From: Solirubrobacterales bacterium
GTDB taxonomy: Bacteria > Actinomycetota > Thermoleophilia > Solirubrobacterales > Solirubrobacteraceae
NCBI GenBank assembly: GCA_026392255.1
Contig: JAPLCJ010000047.1
Coordinates: 152,129-216,128 of the forward strand
Reading direction: 5' to 3'
DNA length: 64,000 nucleotides
The first letter of the stretch is position 1. Each line of letters opens with the position of its first letter. Position numbers and translations under genes: made by a program. The notes beneath the pieces are model-generated. The model was not told the DNA's origin and ran no database searches. It worked only from the letters and a program-made list of their open reading frames with translations. Shown here piece after piece: positions 25,351 through 33,523 of this stretch.

Positions 25351-26268
25351 ATGGCCTCAAGAGAGTCAGACCAATCGCCGCGAATGGAGTCTTCAGCAGT
25401 CGTCTATCAGCGACGACGTCGTGCCGCGGGAGCAGCCCTGTTGGGGTTTGCGGCAGCGGTGGTCTGGGGTGTGTCTGCGCTCGGTGGTGGATCGGAGGCA
25501 GGTACACGTGGGAGTGGTTTCGCTGCACGGGTCCAAAAGATCGGCGGCATCGGCCCCGACTCTTTGCTCGCGAGGCAGGAGATGATTGAGGCCGCTGCAG
25601 TTGCTTCGGTCTACAAACAGACGCCGTACATAGTCAGAGGGGGAGGCACCCGGAAAGTAGTCGCGCTGACTTTTGATGATGGTCCAAGCGAGTGGACCCC
25701 GCAGATACTCGCGATTCTTCGGAGGGAGGGTGTCGGCGCTACTTTTTTCAGTCTCGGTGGGCTCATTTCAACGTTCCCAGCCAACATTCTTTCGGTACAC
25801 CAAGCGGGCTATCCAGTTGCGGATCACACGTGGTCACATCCCCAAATGCCAACCTTTTCGCCCTCGGATCAGAAGCTTGAGATCGACCGCACAGTTGATG
25901 CGTTCACAGGGCTGGGCCTCCCTAAACCATCCCTATACAGGCCTCCGTATGGCGCCTACGACCAGACCACCCTCGCACTGCTCAAGAAGCGCAAAATGCT
26001 TCTGGTCCTCTGGGACGTAGACACGCTCGACTGGACTCGTCCAGGAGCGGATGCGATCGTTCAGACCGCTCTGTCGCAAGTCCAATCAGGATCGATCATC
26101 CTGATGCACGATGGCGGTGGTGACAGGACTCAGACCCTTGCGGCGCTGCCTCGGATAATCGAGGGATTGAGGCAACGGGGGTATCAGATGGTAACCCTGC
26201 CTACGCTGCTAGTTGAGGATCCACCCCGCCCAGGCGAGACGCCTCCGCCGGTCGGAGTTGGGGCTTAA
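25351..26268 (+). CDS. Membrane-anchored polysaccharide deacetylase (CE4/NodB)
   Basis: A 305-residue secreted or anchored enzyme that removes N-acetyl groups from a glycan such as peptidoglycan. After a basic stretch (RRRR, ~21-24) comes one membrane helix or uncleaved signal (~25-43), a linker, then the NodB domain (~100-290). Catalytic and metal residues are present: TFDDGP (107-112, Asp109/Asp110), HTWSH (His159, His163), RPPYG (197-201) and LMHDG (251-255). Start ATG fits the -10 spacing. It stands between a lipid-sugar synthase and a helicase, so the context suggests cell-envelope work but no specific substrate. Confidence 0.92.
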   Translation: MASRESDQSPRMESSAVVYQRRRRAAGAALLGFAAAVVWGVSALGGGSEAGTRGSGFAARVQKIGGIGPDSLLARQEMIEAAAVASVYKQTPYIVRGGGTRKVVALTFDDGPSEWTPQILAILRREGVGATFFSLGGLISTFPANILSVHQAGYPVADHTWSHPQMPTFSPSDQKLEIDRTVDAFTGLGLPKPSLYRPPYGAYDQTTLALLKKRKMLLVLWDVDTLDWTRPGADAIVQTALSQVQSGSIILMHDGGGDRTQTLAALPRIIEGLRQRGYQMVTLPTLLVEDPPRPGETPPPVGVGA

Positions 26269-26280
26269 GCAGGCCTTTCT

Positions 26281-26298
26281 GGGCCGGCCGGTCGGCCC
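26281..26298 (+). terminator. GC-rich hairpin after the deacetylase gene
   Basis: GGGCCG and CGGCCC pair around a 6-base loop. There is no T-run after it; it ends just before the uvrD -10 box. It is a weak terminator candidate or a barrier structure. Confidence 0.3.
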
Positions 26299-26300
26299 GC

Positions 26301-26306
26301 TACCGT
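26301..26306 (+). promoter_or_regulatory. -10 box for uvrD/pcrA
   Basis: TACCGT, 10 nt before the ATG at 26317. An upstream GTG at 26305 would begin inside the box. Confidence 0.4.
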
Positions 26307-26316
26307 GGGGCGGGCG

Positions 26317-28494
26317 ATGCCCGCACACAACACGCCCAACGCTGATCAGCTTCTTGAGCACCTGAACCCGCCTCAACGGGACGCAGTTACTCACGATTCG
26401 GGCCCCCTTTTGATACTCGCGGGAGCCGGTTCGGGGAAGACTCGGGTCCTCACTCATCGGCTCGCTTGGCTCGTGGCAACGGGTAGGGCTGATGCCACAG
26501 AGATCCTTGCGATTACCTTCACAAATCGCGCCGCCAAGGAGATGCGCCATCGGGTTGAGCATCTAATCAACCGGTCAACTCAAGGGCTCTGGGTAATGAC
26601 TTTCCACTCAGCCTGTGCACGAATCTTGCGAATAGATGGCGAGCGAATTGGCTATGCCTCGGGGTTCTCGATCTTTGATCAGGATGACTCCAAGCGGCTT
26701 ATTAAACGGACTCTGGATGACCTTGGACACGATCCAAAGCGGGTAGCTCCCGCTGCGGTTCAGGGTGAGATCTCGCGTGCAAAGAACGCCATGTTGACTC
26801 CCGCTGAGTACTCGGACACAACAGGCTCCTGGTGGGAAGAGACAGTAGCCGAGGTGTACCGGTCCTATGAGCGTTCACTTGAGCAGCAGAACGCTATGGA
26901 CTTTGACGATCTTCTAGTGAGGACTGTGCGTCTGCTTGAAGGACACGAGGAGGTTAGGCAGCGCTGGAATCGGCGCTTCAAGCATGTGATGGTGGATGAG
27001 TATCAGGACACCAACCACGCTCAGTACCGCCTCTTGAACCTGCTTTCCCAAGAACGTCGCAATCTTGCGGTTGTCGGAGATGACGATCAGTCCATTTACT
27101 CCTTCCGGTCAGCGGACATCCGCAACATTCTCGATTTTGAGAAGGATCATCCGGATGCCGTGGTGGTCAAGCTGGAGCAGAACTACAGGTCTACGCAAAC
27201 CATTCTCTCGGCCGCGAACGCTGTCATTTCAAACAACCAAGAGCGTAAGAGCAAGAGTCTCTGGACCGAATCCGGTGAGGGCGATCGGATTCAGATCATC
27301 GATCTCGAGGATGAACATGCCGAGGCTCGCTTTGTTGCCGGTCAGATAGCTCGCCTTGAAGAGGAGGGCACGTCACGAGATGACATCGCGGTCTTTTCCC
27401 GCACGAACGCCACCTCTCGCGCCATGCAGGACCGCCTCACTCGCGAAGGAATTCCCTTCCAAGTAGTAGGAGGAACAAAGTTCTACGAGCGAGCAGAGAT
27501 CCGCGATGCCGTTGGCTATTTGCAGCTGATTGTCAATCCAGCTGACCAAGCCGCCTTCTCTCGCGTTGTAAATACGCCTCGCAGGGGGATTGGCCCTACA
27601 ACTGTGAGCCGAGTTCTAGCTTGGGCCAACAGCTCCGGGCTCCCGGTGATGGAGGCAGTCGCCGATCCTGCGGCTGTCCCAGGCCTCGGGGCTGCCGCGG
27701 TCAAGGCCCTAGACCGCTTTGTCGCGATCATGGTGAGTCTTAATGAGGTCCGTGCCACAAACCCCTCAACGGGGAATCTCGTTGAGGAGATGTTCGCCAA
27801 GACGGGTCTCATCGAGGCGCTTGAGGCTGAGCGAACAATTGAATCGGAGGGTCGTGTTGAGAATCTTCAAGAGCTGATTGGCGTTGGGCGTGAGCACGAT
27901 GCCAATGAGGAGGACAACTCGCTCGAGGCATTCCTCTCTCAGGTTTCCCTCGTGGCGGACGCGGATGAACGGCAGGACGATGAGGGGCTTGTGACCCTGA
28001 TGACCCTTCATAACGCTAAGGGGCTTGAGTTCCCTGTTGTATTTGTGATTGCCTGCGAGGAAGGGCTCTTCCCGCACTCACGGTCGATTGAAGAGGGCAA
28101 TGTTGAGGAGGAGCGGCGACTTGCGTATGTCGCCATCACTCGTGCTGAGAGAGAGCTTTGGCTGACTTGGGCCCATCGCCGCATGGTCTTTGGGAATTGG
28201 ATGGGCGGGCTCCCGAGCAGATTCCTACATGAGATCCCACCTGAGCTCGTTGAAGGGGCTCAAGAGAGGGTCACCCAGGCTCCTTCCTGGCTCACGGAAG
28301 CAGTGGCTGGCAACGAAGCTGGCGGTGCCGAAAGCGGTGTCAACTTCCGAATTGGTGACGATGTCGTGCACGAACAGTTTGGGACGGGCGTCGTCACATC
28401 GATAGAGCCCGGTGGTGTCGTAGCTGTTCGGTTTGGGTCTGATGGATCCGAGCGACGTCTTGTCGCAGCGCTCGCTCCGCTCGCGCCGGCATGA
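26317..28494 (+). CDS. pcrA: UvrD/PcrA-type ATP-dependent DNA helicase
   Basis: SF1A 3'-5' helicase for nucleotide-excision repair and replication restart; 725 residues, PcrA length. Q-motif LNPPQRDAV, Walker A LILAGAGSGKTRVL (~28-41), motif II MVDEYQDTN (~223-231), motif III GDDDQSIYSFR, motif IV EQNYRST, motif V TLMTLHNAKGLEFPVVF and motif VI YVAITRAEREL. The last ~50 residues (VVHEQFGTGVVTSIEPGG) form the Tudor-like C-terminal domain that contacts RNA polymerase in PcrA. ATG 26317 is chosen over GTG 26305 because the latter overlaps the -10. Whether to name it uvrD or pcrA is convention. Confidence 0.95.
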   Translation: MPAHNTPNADQLLEHLNPPQRDAVTHDSGPLLILAGAGSGKTRVLTHRLAWLVATGRADATEILAITFTNRAAKEMRHRVEHLINRSTQGLWVMTFHSACARILRIDGERIGYASGFSIFDQDDSKRLIKRTLDDLGHDPKRVAPAAVQGEISRAKNAMLTPAEYSDTTGSWWEETVAEVYRSYERSLEQQNAMDFDDLLVRTVRLLEGHEEVRQRWNRRFKHVMVDEYQDTNHAQYRLLNLLSQERRNLAVVGDDDQSIYSFRSADIRNILDFEKDHPDAVVVKLEQNYRSTQTILSAANAVISNNQERKSKSLWTESGEGDRIQIIDLEDEHAEARFVAGQIARLEEEGTSRDDIAVFSRTNATSRAMQDRLTREGIPFQVVGGTKFYERAEIRDAVGYLQLIVNPADQAAFSRVVNTPRRGIGPTTVSRVLAWANSSGLPVMEAVADPAAVPGLGAAAVKALDRFVAIMVSLNEVRATNPSTGNLVEEMFAKTGLIEALEAERTIESEGRVENLQELIGVGREHDANEEDNSLEAFLSQVSLVADADERQDDEGLVTLMTLHNAKGLEFPVVFVIACEEGLFPHSRSIEEGNVEEERRLAYVAITRAERELWLTWAHRRMVFGNWMGGLPSRFLHEIPPELVEGAQERVTQAPSWLTEAVAGNEAGGAESGVNFRIGDDVVHEQFGTGVVTSIEPGGVVAVRFGSDGSERRLVAALAPLAPA

Positions 28495-28514
28495 CGATGG
28501 TTTACCGGCAGCGT

Positions 28515-28520
28515 TAGGCT
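28515..28520 (+). promoter_or_regulatory. -10 box for folD
   Basis: TAGGCT, 7 nt before the GTG at 28528. Confidence 0.45.
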
Positions 28521-28527
28521 CGTAAGC

Positions 28528-29376
28528 GTGTCAGCGAGAGTCATCGACGGGAAGCTTGTAGCCGCCGCGGTCCGCGGTGAGGTCGCTGATGCCGTGAAGG
28601 CTCTTGTTGCATCGGGCAAGAGGCCTCCGGGCTTGGCGACAATCATTGTGGGGGACGATCCAGCCTCGGCGGTCTACGTTGCTAACAAGCACAAAGCTTG
28701 TGAGGAGGTTGGCTTCGTGGGTTTTCACAACGAGTTGGAGTCCAGCGCAACCGAGGATCAAATCGGCGATGTCATCAATCGCCTCAACGCCGACCCTGCT
28801 GTCGATGGAATTCTCTTGCAACTCCCGCTTCCCAGCCATCTAGAAGCCGGTTCGCTCACAGAGACCATCTCTCCGGCCAAGGATGTTGACGGACTCACGC
28901 CAACCAGTGCTGGGCTGCTCTCATTGGGGCGGAAAGGGCTCCGGCCCTGCACTCCACTCGGCGTGGTTGAACTTCTTGATCGGGAAGGGGTAGACCTGAA
29001 TGGCTCCAATGTTGTGATTCTGGGCCGTTCTGCTCTGGTCGGGAAACCCCTCGCGGCCCTGCTACTGGAGCGCAACGCGACTGTAACCATCTGCCATTCC
29101 CGCACTAAAAATCTTCAAGCCGTCTGCTGTCAGGCCGATGTTTTGGTTGCTGCCGTTGGTGTCCCAGAGCTAGTCAAGGGAGACTGGGTCAAGCAAGGCG
29201 CAACGGTTATAGACGTTGGAATAAACCGGGTTGATGGGGGCCTTGTTGGAGATGTTGACTATGAGGCTGCCGCCGAGTTCGCGTGCTGCATCACTCCGGT
29301 CCCAGGTGGGGTCGGTCCAATGACGATTGCGATGCTGTTGAGGAACACTCTCGCTGCCTATGGAGAGAGTTCATGA
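28528..29376 (+). CDS. folD: Bifunctional methylenetetrahydrofolate dehydrogenase/cyclohydrolase
   Basis: Interconverts 5,10-methylene-, 5,10-methenyl- and 10-formyl-THF for purine and formyl-Met-tRNA synthesis. 282 residues. Catalytic motif YVANKHKACEEVG (the Lys/Tyr pair, ~50-62), ILLQLPLP (~95-102), PAKDVDGLTP, the NADP-binding GRSALVGKP (~168-176), and the C-terminal PVPGGVGPMTIAML. GTG start. It overlaps the next membrane-protein gene by ATGA. Confidence 0.97.
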   Translation: MSARVIDGKLVAAAVRGEVADAVKALVASGKRPPGLATIIVGDDPASAVYVANKHKACEEVGFVGFHNELESSATEDQIGDVINRLNADPAVDGILLQLPLPSHLEAGSLTETISPAKDVDGLTPTSAGLLSLGRKGLRPCTPLGVVELLDREGVDLNGSNVVILGRSALVGKPLAALLLERNATVTICHSRTKNLQAVCCQADVLVAAVGVPELVKGDWVKQGATVIDVGINRVDGGLVGDVDYEAAAEFACCITPVPGGVGPMTIAMLLRNTLAAYGESS

Positions 29377-29870
29377 CCTTCCGTCTCGGCCGTCTCAGGA
29401 GCGAGGAGTACTTCCTCGGCATCCTTGGAGTCGGGCTTCTATGGATGCTCTTTGCCGGGGAATGGCTGAAGTCAGACATTCCGGGTGGCATACCGCTGTC
29501 CGGTTGGGAGACGCTTGGGATTCTGAGATGGCTGCTCCTCACGGTTGCCCTGCTAGCCATCGGGATTGTCCCAGCGACGGCCGCACGACGGTCTGCCGCG
29601 ACGGCGCTAGCGTTTGACGTCTTCCTCGTCGTGCTTGCAGGCATCGGGCTTGTGACGGTCGGCCTCGACCTTGTGTGGCCTCCGGATGTCCTCGGAGCAA
29701 CCGGGACAGCCGCTGCGGGCGGGATTCTGGGTTGCGTTCTCCTTGGGCTCATCTCAGCGACCGCTTTGATGAGCCTTCGCAATGAGAGTCGGGGGAACAA
29801 GCCCGACCCATCGGCGCCAGTTATTGATGCAGACCAAGTCGCGCAAGACCCGTCCTCGGCCGGTCAATAG
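29373..29870 (+). CDS. Small membrane protein of unknown function
   Basis: 165 residues with four likely transmembrane helices at about 14-30, 49-66, 77-97 and 110-131, joined by very short loops, and a hydrophilic C-terminal tail of ~35 residues. I do not recognise the family. The start ATG forms an ATGA overlap with folD, so it is probably co-translated with it. The TAG stop is the first half of the -10 box for gatC. Its position suggests no clear role. Confidence 0.75.
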   Translation: MTFRLGRLRSEEYFLGILGVGLLWMLFAGEWLKSDIPGGIPLSGWETLGILRWLLLTVALLAIGIVPATAARRSAATALAFDVFLVVLAGIGLVTVGLDLVWPPDVLGATGTAAAGGILGCVLLGLISATALMSLRNESRGNKPDPSAPVIDADQVAQDPSSAGQ

Positions 29871-29873
29871 GAT
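29868..29873 (+). promoter_or_regulatory. -10 box for gatCAB, made from the upstream stop codon
   Basis: TAGGAT, 9 nt before the ATG at 29883. Bases 29868-29870 are the stop of the membrane-protein gene. Confidence 0.42.
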
Positions 29874-29882
29874 CGGCCACTG

Positions 29883-30173
29883 ATGATTGATCGTTCAGAG
29901 GTACTCCACATCGCCAAGCTTGCGCGTCTTTCGATCTCTGACGAGGAAGTGGACGTACTTGCCGCAGAGCTTTCGGGCATCTTGGATCACGTAGAGATGA
30001 TCTCCAAGCTAAATCTCGCTGGGGTTGAGCCGTCGGCTCATTCAGTTGCCCAGACGGGTTGGTTGCGCCCCGATGTTCCCCATCAATCTCTTGCCAGAGA
30101 AAAGGCGCTTGACCAAGCTCCCGCCACTGACGGGGAAGGCTTCGAAGTACCGCCACCAGGGAGTGGAACTTGA
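29883..30173 (+). CDS. gatC: Asp-tRNA(Asn)/Glu-tRNA(Gln) amidotransferase subunit C
   Basis: A 96-residue scaffold that wraps around GatA and GatB. Typical start [21 protein letters not shown] and [21 protein letters not shown], with the C-terminal RPDVPHQSL motif. TTGA overlap with gatA couples translation. Part of the GatCAB complex that amidates mischarged Glu-tRNA(Gln) or Asp-tRNA(Asn). Confidence 0.95.
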   Translation: MIDRSEVLHIAKLARLSISDEEVDVLAAELSGILDHVEMISKLNLAGVEPSAHSVAQTGWLRPDVPHQSLAREKALDQAPATDGEGFEVPPPGSGT

Positions 30174-31591
30174 GTACTGATTCCACAAAGCTTTCGGTTA
30201 CTGAGACGGTTGCTGCAGTTGCCTCCGGCTTACTTTCCAAGGCCGAGCTGCATGCCGCCTGGCTTGATCGAGCGGGCTTAGACGACCTAAATGCTCTGAG
30301 CTGGGTCTCTGACAGCCCAGAGCTTGTTCATGGCGACGGCCCACTAGGCGGAGTGCCGCTTGGGGTGAAGGACCTCTTTTGCACGGAAGGAGTCCCCAGC
30401 CAGTCAGGATCGAAGATCTTGGAGGGATATCTACCGCCATATACAGCAACGGTTGTAGAGGCTCTTGCCCAAGCTGGCGCGCCTCTGATTGCTAAGACGC
30501 ATCAGGATGAATTTGCGATGGGCTCGTCCAACGAAAACTGCGCTTTCGGGCCAGTGCTCAACCCCTGGGACCGCGGGCGAGTGCCGGGCGGATCCAGCGG
30601 CGGCAGCGCTGCAGCTGTAGCTGCGGGACTGGTTCCTTGGGCTCTGGGGACCGATACCGGTGGCTCAATTCGGCAGCCAGCTGCGCTCTGCGGTGTTGTT
30701 GGGCTGAAGCCAACTTATGGATCGGTATCGCGCTACGGGATGATCGCGTTCGCCTCGTCTTTGGACCAAGCAGGTCCAATCACAAGGACTGTTGCTGATG
30801 CGGGTCTCTTGTACTCGCAGATGACGGGCAAGGATCCCCGCGACGCCACTTCAGTTGAGCATCCTGATTCAGTTGAGCCTGTTGTTCCGATGGACCTCAC
30901 CGGGGTCAGGCTGGGTGTTCCAGAGGAGTTGACCGGAGAGGGCGTAGAGCCTGGTGTTAGGGAGGCCTTTGAGGCCACATTGGATCTAGCACGTTCCCTA
31001 GGAGCAACGGTTGCTCCGTGTCCATTGCCCCACGCACCGCATGCCCTGAGCGCCTACTACTTGATCGCTCCGGCGGAATGCTCGTCCAACTTGGCACGAC
31101 TTGATGGCGTCCGTTTTGGTCTGCGTGTTGATCCTGATGAGGGCCTGGACGGGATGTACGGGGCGACTCGCGCAGCCGGCTTTGGTCCAGAGGTCAGGCG
31201 GCGCATCATGCTGGGGACCTACGCCTTGTCCTCCGGCTACTACGACGCTTATTACGGTCGTGCGCAGCGAGTGCGGACGCTCATTTCACAGGATTTCGAT
31301 TCTGCGTTTGAGGACTTTGACGCGATCGTCACGCCTACAAGTCCCTCGGTTGCCTTCGAGCTGGGGTCCAAGACGGCGGACCCACTTTCGATGTACCTCA
31401 GTGACTTCTGCACCGTTCCAATGTCTCTCGCTGGCATTCCGGCGATCTCAATTCCCAACGGTCTGAGTGATGGTCTCCCCGTTGGTTTCCAGATTGCTGG
31501 ACCAGCGTTCTCTGAGAACCGCATTCTCGGGATTGCCGCAGCGCTAGAGGATGGTCTTAAGTTCGATGGAAGTCCGGCGTGGATCGCATGA
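30170..31591 (+). CDS. gatA: Glutamyl-tRNA(Gln) amidotransferase subunit A
   Basis: Glutaminase subunit of GatCAB; 473 residues. Amidase-signature triad in the right spacing: Lys67 ([10 protein letters not shown]), Ser142 ([10 protein letters not shown]) and nucleophile Ser166 ([12 protein letters not shown]). Releases ammonia from glutamine and channels it to GatB. TTG start (TTGA overlap with the gatC stop), and an ATGA overlap with gatB at the other end. Members of the amidase family outside GatCAB lack these partners, so the assignment is firm. Confidence 0.97.
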   Translation: MSTDSTKLSVTETVAAVASGLLSKAELHAAWLDRAGLDDLNALSWVSDSPELVHGDGPLGGVPLGVKDLFCTEGVPSQSGSKILEGYLPPYTATVVEALAQAGAPLIAKTHQDEFAMGSSNENCAFGPVLNPWDRGRVPGGSSGGSAAAVAAGLVPWALGTDTGGSIRQPAALCGVVGLKPTYGSVSRYGMIAFASSLDQAGPITRTVADAGLLYSQMTGKDPRDATSVEHPDSVEPVVPMDLTGVRLGVPEELTGEGVEPGVREAFEATLDLARSLGATVAPCPLPHAPHALSAYYLIAPAECSSNLARLDGVRFGLRVDPDEGLDGMYGATRAAGFGPEVRRRIMLGTYALSSGYYDAYYGRAQRVRTLISQDFDSAFEDFDAIVTPTSPSVAFELGSKTADPLSMYLSDFCTVPMSLAGIPAISIPNGLSDGLPVGFQIAGPAFSENRILGIAAALEDGLKFDGSPAWIA

Positions 31592-33015
31592 TCGAACTCG
31601 AACCCGTCATTGGCTTGGAGATCCATGTTCAGCTGGCAACTAAAACCAAGATGTTCTGCGGCTGTGAGCCCGTCTTTGGCGAGAATCCCAACACGCGGAC
31701 TTGTCCAGTCTGCCTTGGACTTCCGGGCGCACTTCCGGTGATCAACGAGAGAGCGGTCGACTTTGGCCTCCGCCTCGGGCTTGCGCTGGGCTGTGAGCTA
31801 GCGAACCGCTCCATCTTCCACCGTAAAAATTACTTCTATGCAGATCTGCCAAAGGGCTACCAAATCAGCCAGTTTGACGAGCCTCTCTGCAGCGGTGGTT
31901 TCCTCGACGGAGTCAGGATCCATCGCGTTCATCTTGAGGAAGACGCGGCAAAGCTTGTCCACTCGTCAAGTAGTGGTCGCATCCAGGGAGCGGACTCATC
32001 TGTTGTTGACTTCAACCGGGGAGGGACCCCGCTCGCCGAGATCGTCACGGAGCCCGACATAACCTCCGCTGCTCAGGCGAGGGAATGGCTTTCGCTTCTG
32101 CGCACCACAGTCAAAAGCCTTGGGATTAGCGATGTCAGCATGGAGGAGGGCTCGCTCCGTTGCGACGCCAATATCTCGTTGCGACCAGTTGGAGAGACGA
32201 CCCTTGGGACCAAGACAGAGCTTAAGAACATGAACTCATTCCGCTTTGTGGAGAAGGGCATAGAGGCAGAGATCGAGCGCCAGCGAGAGCTAATTCAGTC
32301 CGGAGGAACTGTTGTTCAAGAGACTCTTCATTTCGACCCAAGGTCAGGCTCTCTGACCGCGCTGCGCTCCAAAGAGGAGGCCCACGACTACCGCTATTTC
32401 CCGGAGCCAGACCTGCTGCCAGTAGCGGTCGGCCCCGAGATGATCAAGGCCGCCCAGGACTCGCTCCCAGAACTTCCGGCGGCTCGTGCGTCGCGTTATG
32501 AAGAGGAGTTCGGACTGGCCTCTGAGCTTGCCCAAAGACTCGCGTTCAATGGCGATCTTGGTGATCTGTTCGAGGCAACCGCCGCGATCTGCGGAGCGGG
32601 CAGCGACGCCAGGTTGGTTGCGACATGGGTCAACGGGGAGGTCTCGTCCCGTGTTGATGAAGGGTCAGACCAGACGGTTGAGCCGGAAGCGCTCGCCGAG
32701 CTGCTGGGTCTTCTGGAAGACGACAAGATCACAACGGCAGCGGCTCGTGGGATTCTTGACACTCTGATCGAACATGGTGGATCCCCGGCAGATCTAGTCG
32801 AGTCCCAAGGGCTCGGGAAGGTCGGTGGTGGAGATGAGCTCTCTGCCGCGGTTGATGCAGCAATCGCTTCTGATCCTGAGGCTGCCGCGAAGGTGGCCGC
32901 GGGAGAACAAAAGGCTCTCGGACCGCTGGTCGGACTGGTTATGAAGGCTACGCAGGGGCGCGCCGACGGCGGCGAGGTTCGGGCCCTGATCTTCTCCAAG
33001 CTCGCGGATTCGTAA
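31588..33015 (+). CDS. gatB: Asp/Glu-tRNA amidotransferase subunit B
   Basis: ATP-dependent kinase/transamidase subunit that binds the mischarged tRNA. 475 residues. N-terminal [18 protein letters not shown], the two-Cys metal region (CGCEPVF and TCPVCLG), [13 protein letters not shown], and [13 protein letters not shown]; a helical tail with YqeY-like domain (~325-475) binds tRNA. The ATG at 31588 in the ATGA overlap is preferred over a GTG three codons upstream. Confidence 0.97.
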   Translation: MIELEPVIGLEIHVQLATKTKMFCGCEPVFGENPNTRTCPVCLGLPGALPVINERAVDFGLRLGLALGCELANRSIFHRKNYFYADLPKGYQISQFDEPLCSGGFLDGVRIHRVHLEEDAAKLVHSSSSGRIQGADSSVVDFNRGGTPLAEIVTEPDITSAAQAREWLSLLRTTVKSLGISDVSMEEGSLRCDANISLRPVGETTLGTKTELKNMNSFRFVEKGIEAEIERQRELIQSGGTVVQETLHFDPRSGSLTALRSKEEAHDYRYFPEPDLLPVAVGPEMIKAAQDSLPELPAARASRYEEEFGLASELAQRLAFNGDLGDLFEATAAICGAGSDARLVATWVNGEVSSRVDEGSDQTVEPEALAELLGLLEDDKITTAAARGILDTLIEHGGSPADLVESQGLGKVGGGDELSAAVDAAIASDPEAAAKVAAGEQKALGPLVGLVMKATQGRADGGEVRALIFSKLADS

Positions 33016-33063
33016 GCACCAGATCAACCTGTTGACTGGAGATAAGGGGAGCACGAGCACATA

Positions 33064-33366
33064 ATGCAAGGCCTAGGTCTAGTTGTGATCATGCTTTTCT
33101 TCGGACTGGGTGGAGCCTTGATTGCCCGTTCGAAGGGCAATCCGGTGGGAATTTGGTTTGGCATAGCCTTTCTTGTGCCAGTGGCAGGACTGATCGCGGC
33201 AGTGTTTAGCCGTGCTGCAGTTGATGAACCGCGAAGGCTTTGTGAGAACTGCGGCAAGGTGCTGCCTGTTTCGGACACGCTTTGCACTGGTTGTGGAATG
33301 GATCTGGACTATCCAGAGAACCAGCTGATGTCGCGCCGGGATGAACTTGGCGGCCGACGCGGCTGA
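33064..33366 (+). CDS. Small membrane protein with C-terminal zinc ribbon
   Basis: 100 residues. Two hydrophobic helices (~4-22 and ~29-48) are separated by a short basic turn (ARSKGN), then a cytoplasmic-looking zinc ribbon with two CxxC pairs, CENCGK (~60-65) and CTGCGM (~74-79). Similar two-helix plus zinc-ribbon proteins are common and uncharacterised in actinobacteria. It sits 48 bases after gatB. AGGGGA is present upstream but 13 nt from the ATG, so the initiation signal is weak. Function unknown. Confidence 0.75.
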   Translation: MQGLGLVVIMLFFGLGGALIARSKGNPVGIWFGIAFLVPVAGLIAAVFSRAAVDEPRRLCENCGKVLPVSDTLCTGCGMDLDYPENQLMSRRDELGGRRG

Positions 33367-33407
33367 AACGGGCGCATTCGCCCACCGGTTATTCATCGGT
33401 TGCTTGT

Positions 33408-33413
33408 TAGACT
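33408..33413 (+). promoter_or_regulatory. -10 box for the ilvBN leader
   Basis: TAGACT. The expected transcript start is near 33419-33420, at the ATG of the leader ORF, giving ilvB a leader of about 70 nt. Confidence 0.45.
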
Positions 33414-33418
33414 CAGAG

Positions 33419-33523
33419 ATGCTGAGGGAAGTATTAAACCCTCGGCAATTAGTCAAACCGATAGAAATCCGGAAGGAGGTCACACAAGATGCGCGCAGTC
33501 GATGCACTGATGGAATGTCTTAA
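33419..33523 (+). CDS. Candidate ilvBN leader peptide
   Basis: A 34-codon ORF starting 5 nt after the TAGACT box, in leaderless position, and running out of frame into ilvB. Of residues 2-21, eight are Leu, Val or Ile (MLREVLNPRQLVKPIEIR followed by KEV). Several use codons that look uncommon in this G+C-rich window (TTA twice, ATA, GTA). This is the shape of a branched-chain amino-acid leader; translation of it is not shown. Its 3' end lies past the ilvB start codon. Confidence 0.4.
   Translation: MLREVLNPRQLVKPIEIRKEVTQDARSRCTDGMS
33421..33446 (+). promoter_or_regulatory. Hairpin in the ilvBN leader
   Basis: GCTGAGGG pairs with CCCTCGGC (8 bp, one G-T) around a 10-base loop, inside the leader ORF. 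The CCTC of the 3' arm could instead pair weakly with GAGG of the ilvB Shine-Dalgarno, so a switch is possible. Confidence 0.4.
33471..33480 (+). promoter_or_regulatory. Strong Shine-Dalgarno of ilvB
   Basis: GGAAGGAGGT, 8 nt before the ilvB ATG at 33489. It is the strongest SD in the window and contrasts with the many leaderless genes. Confidence 0.8.

Noticed and set aside
33367..33488. T-box riboswitch before ilvB
   Set aside because: The leader from the proposed start is only ~70 nt and lacks T-box core features; a short leader ORF fits better.
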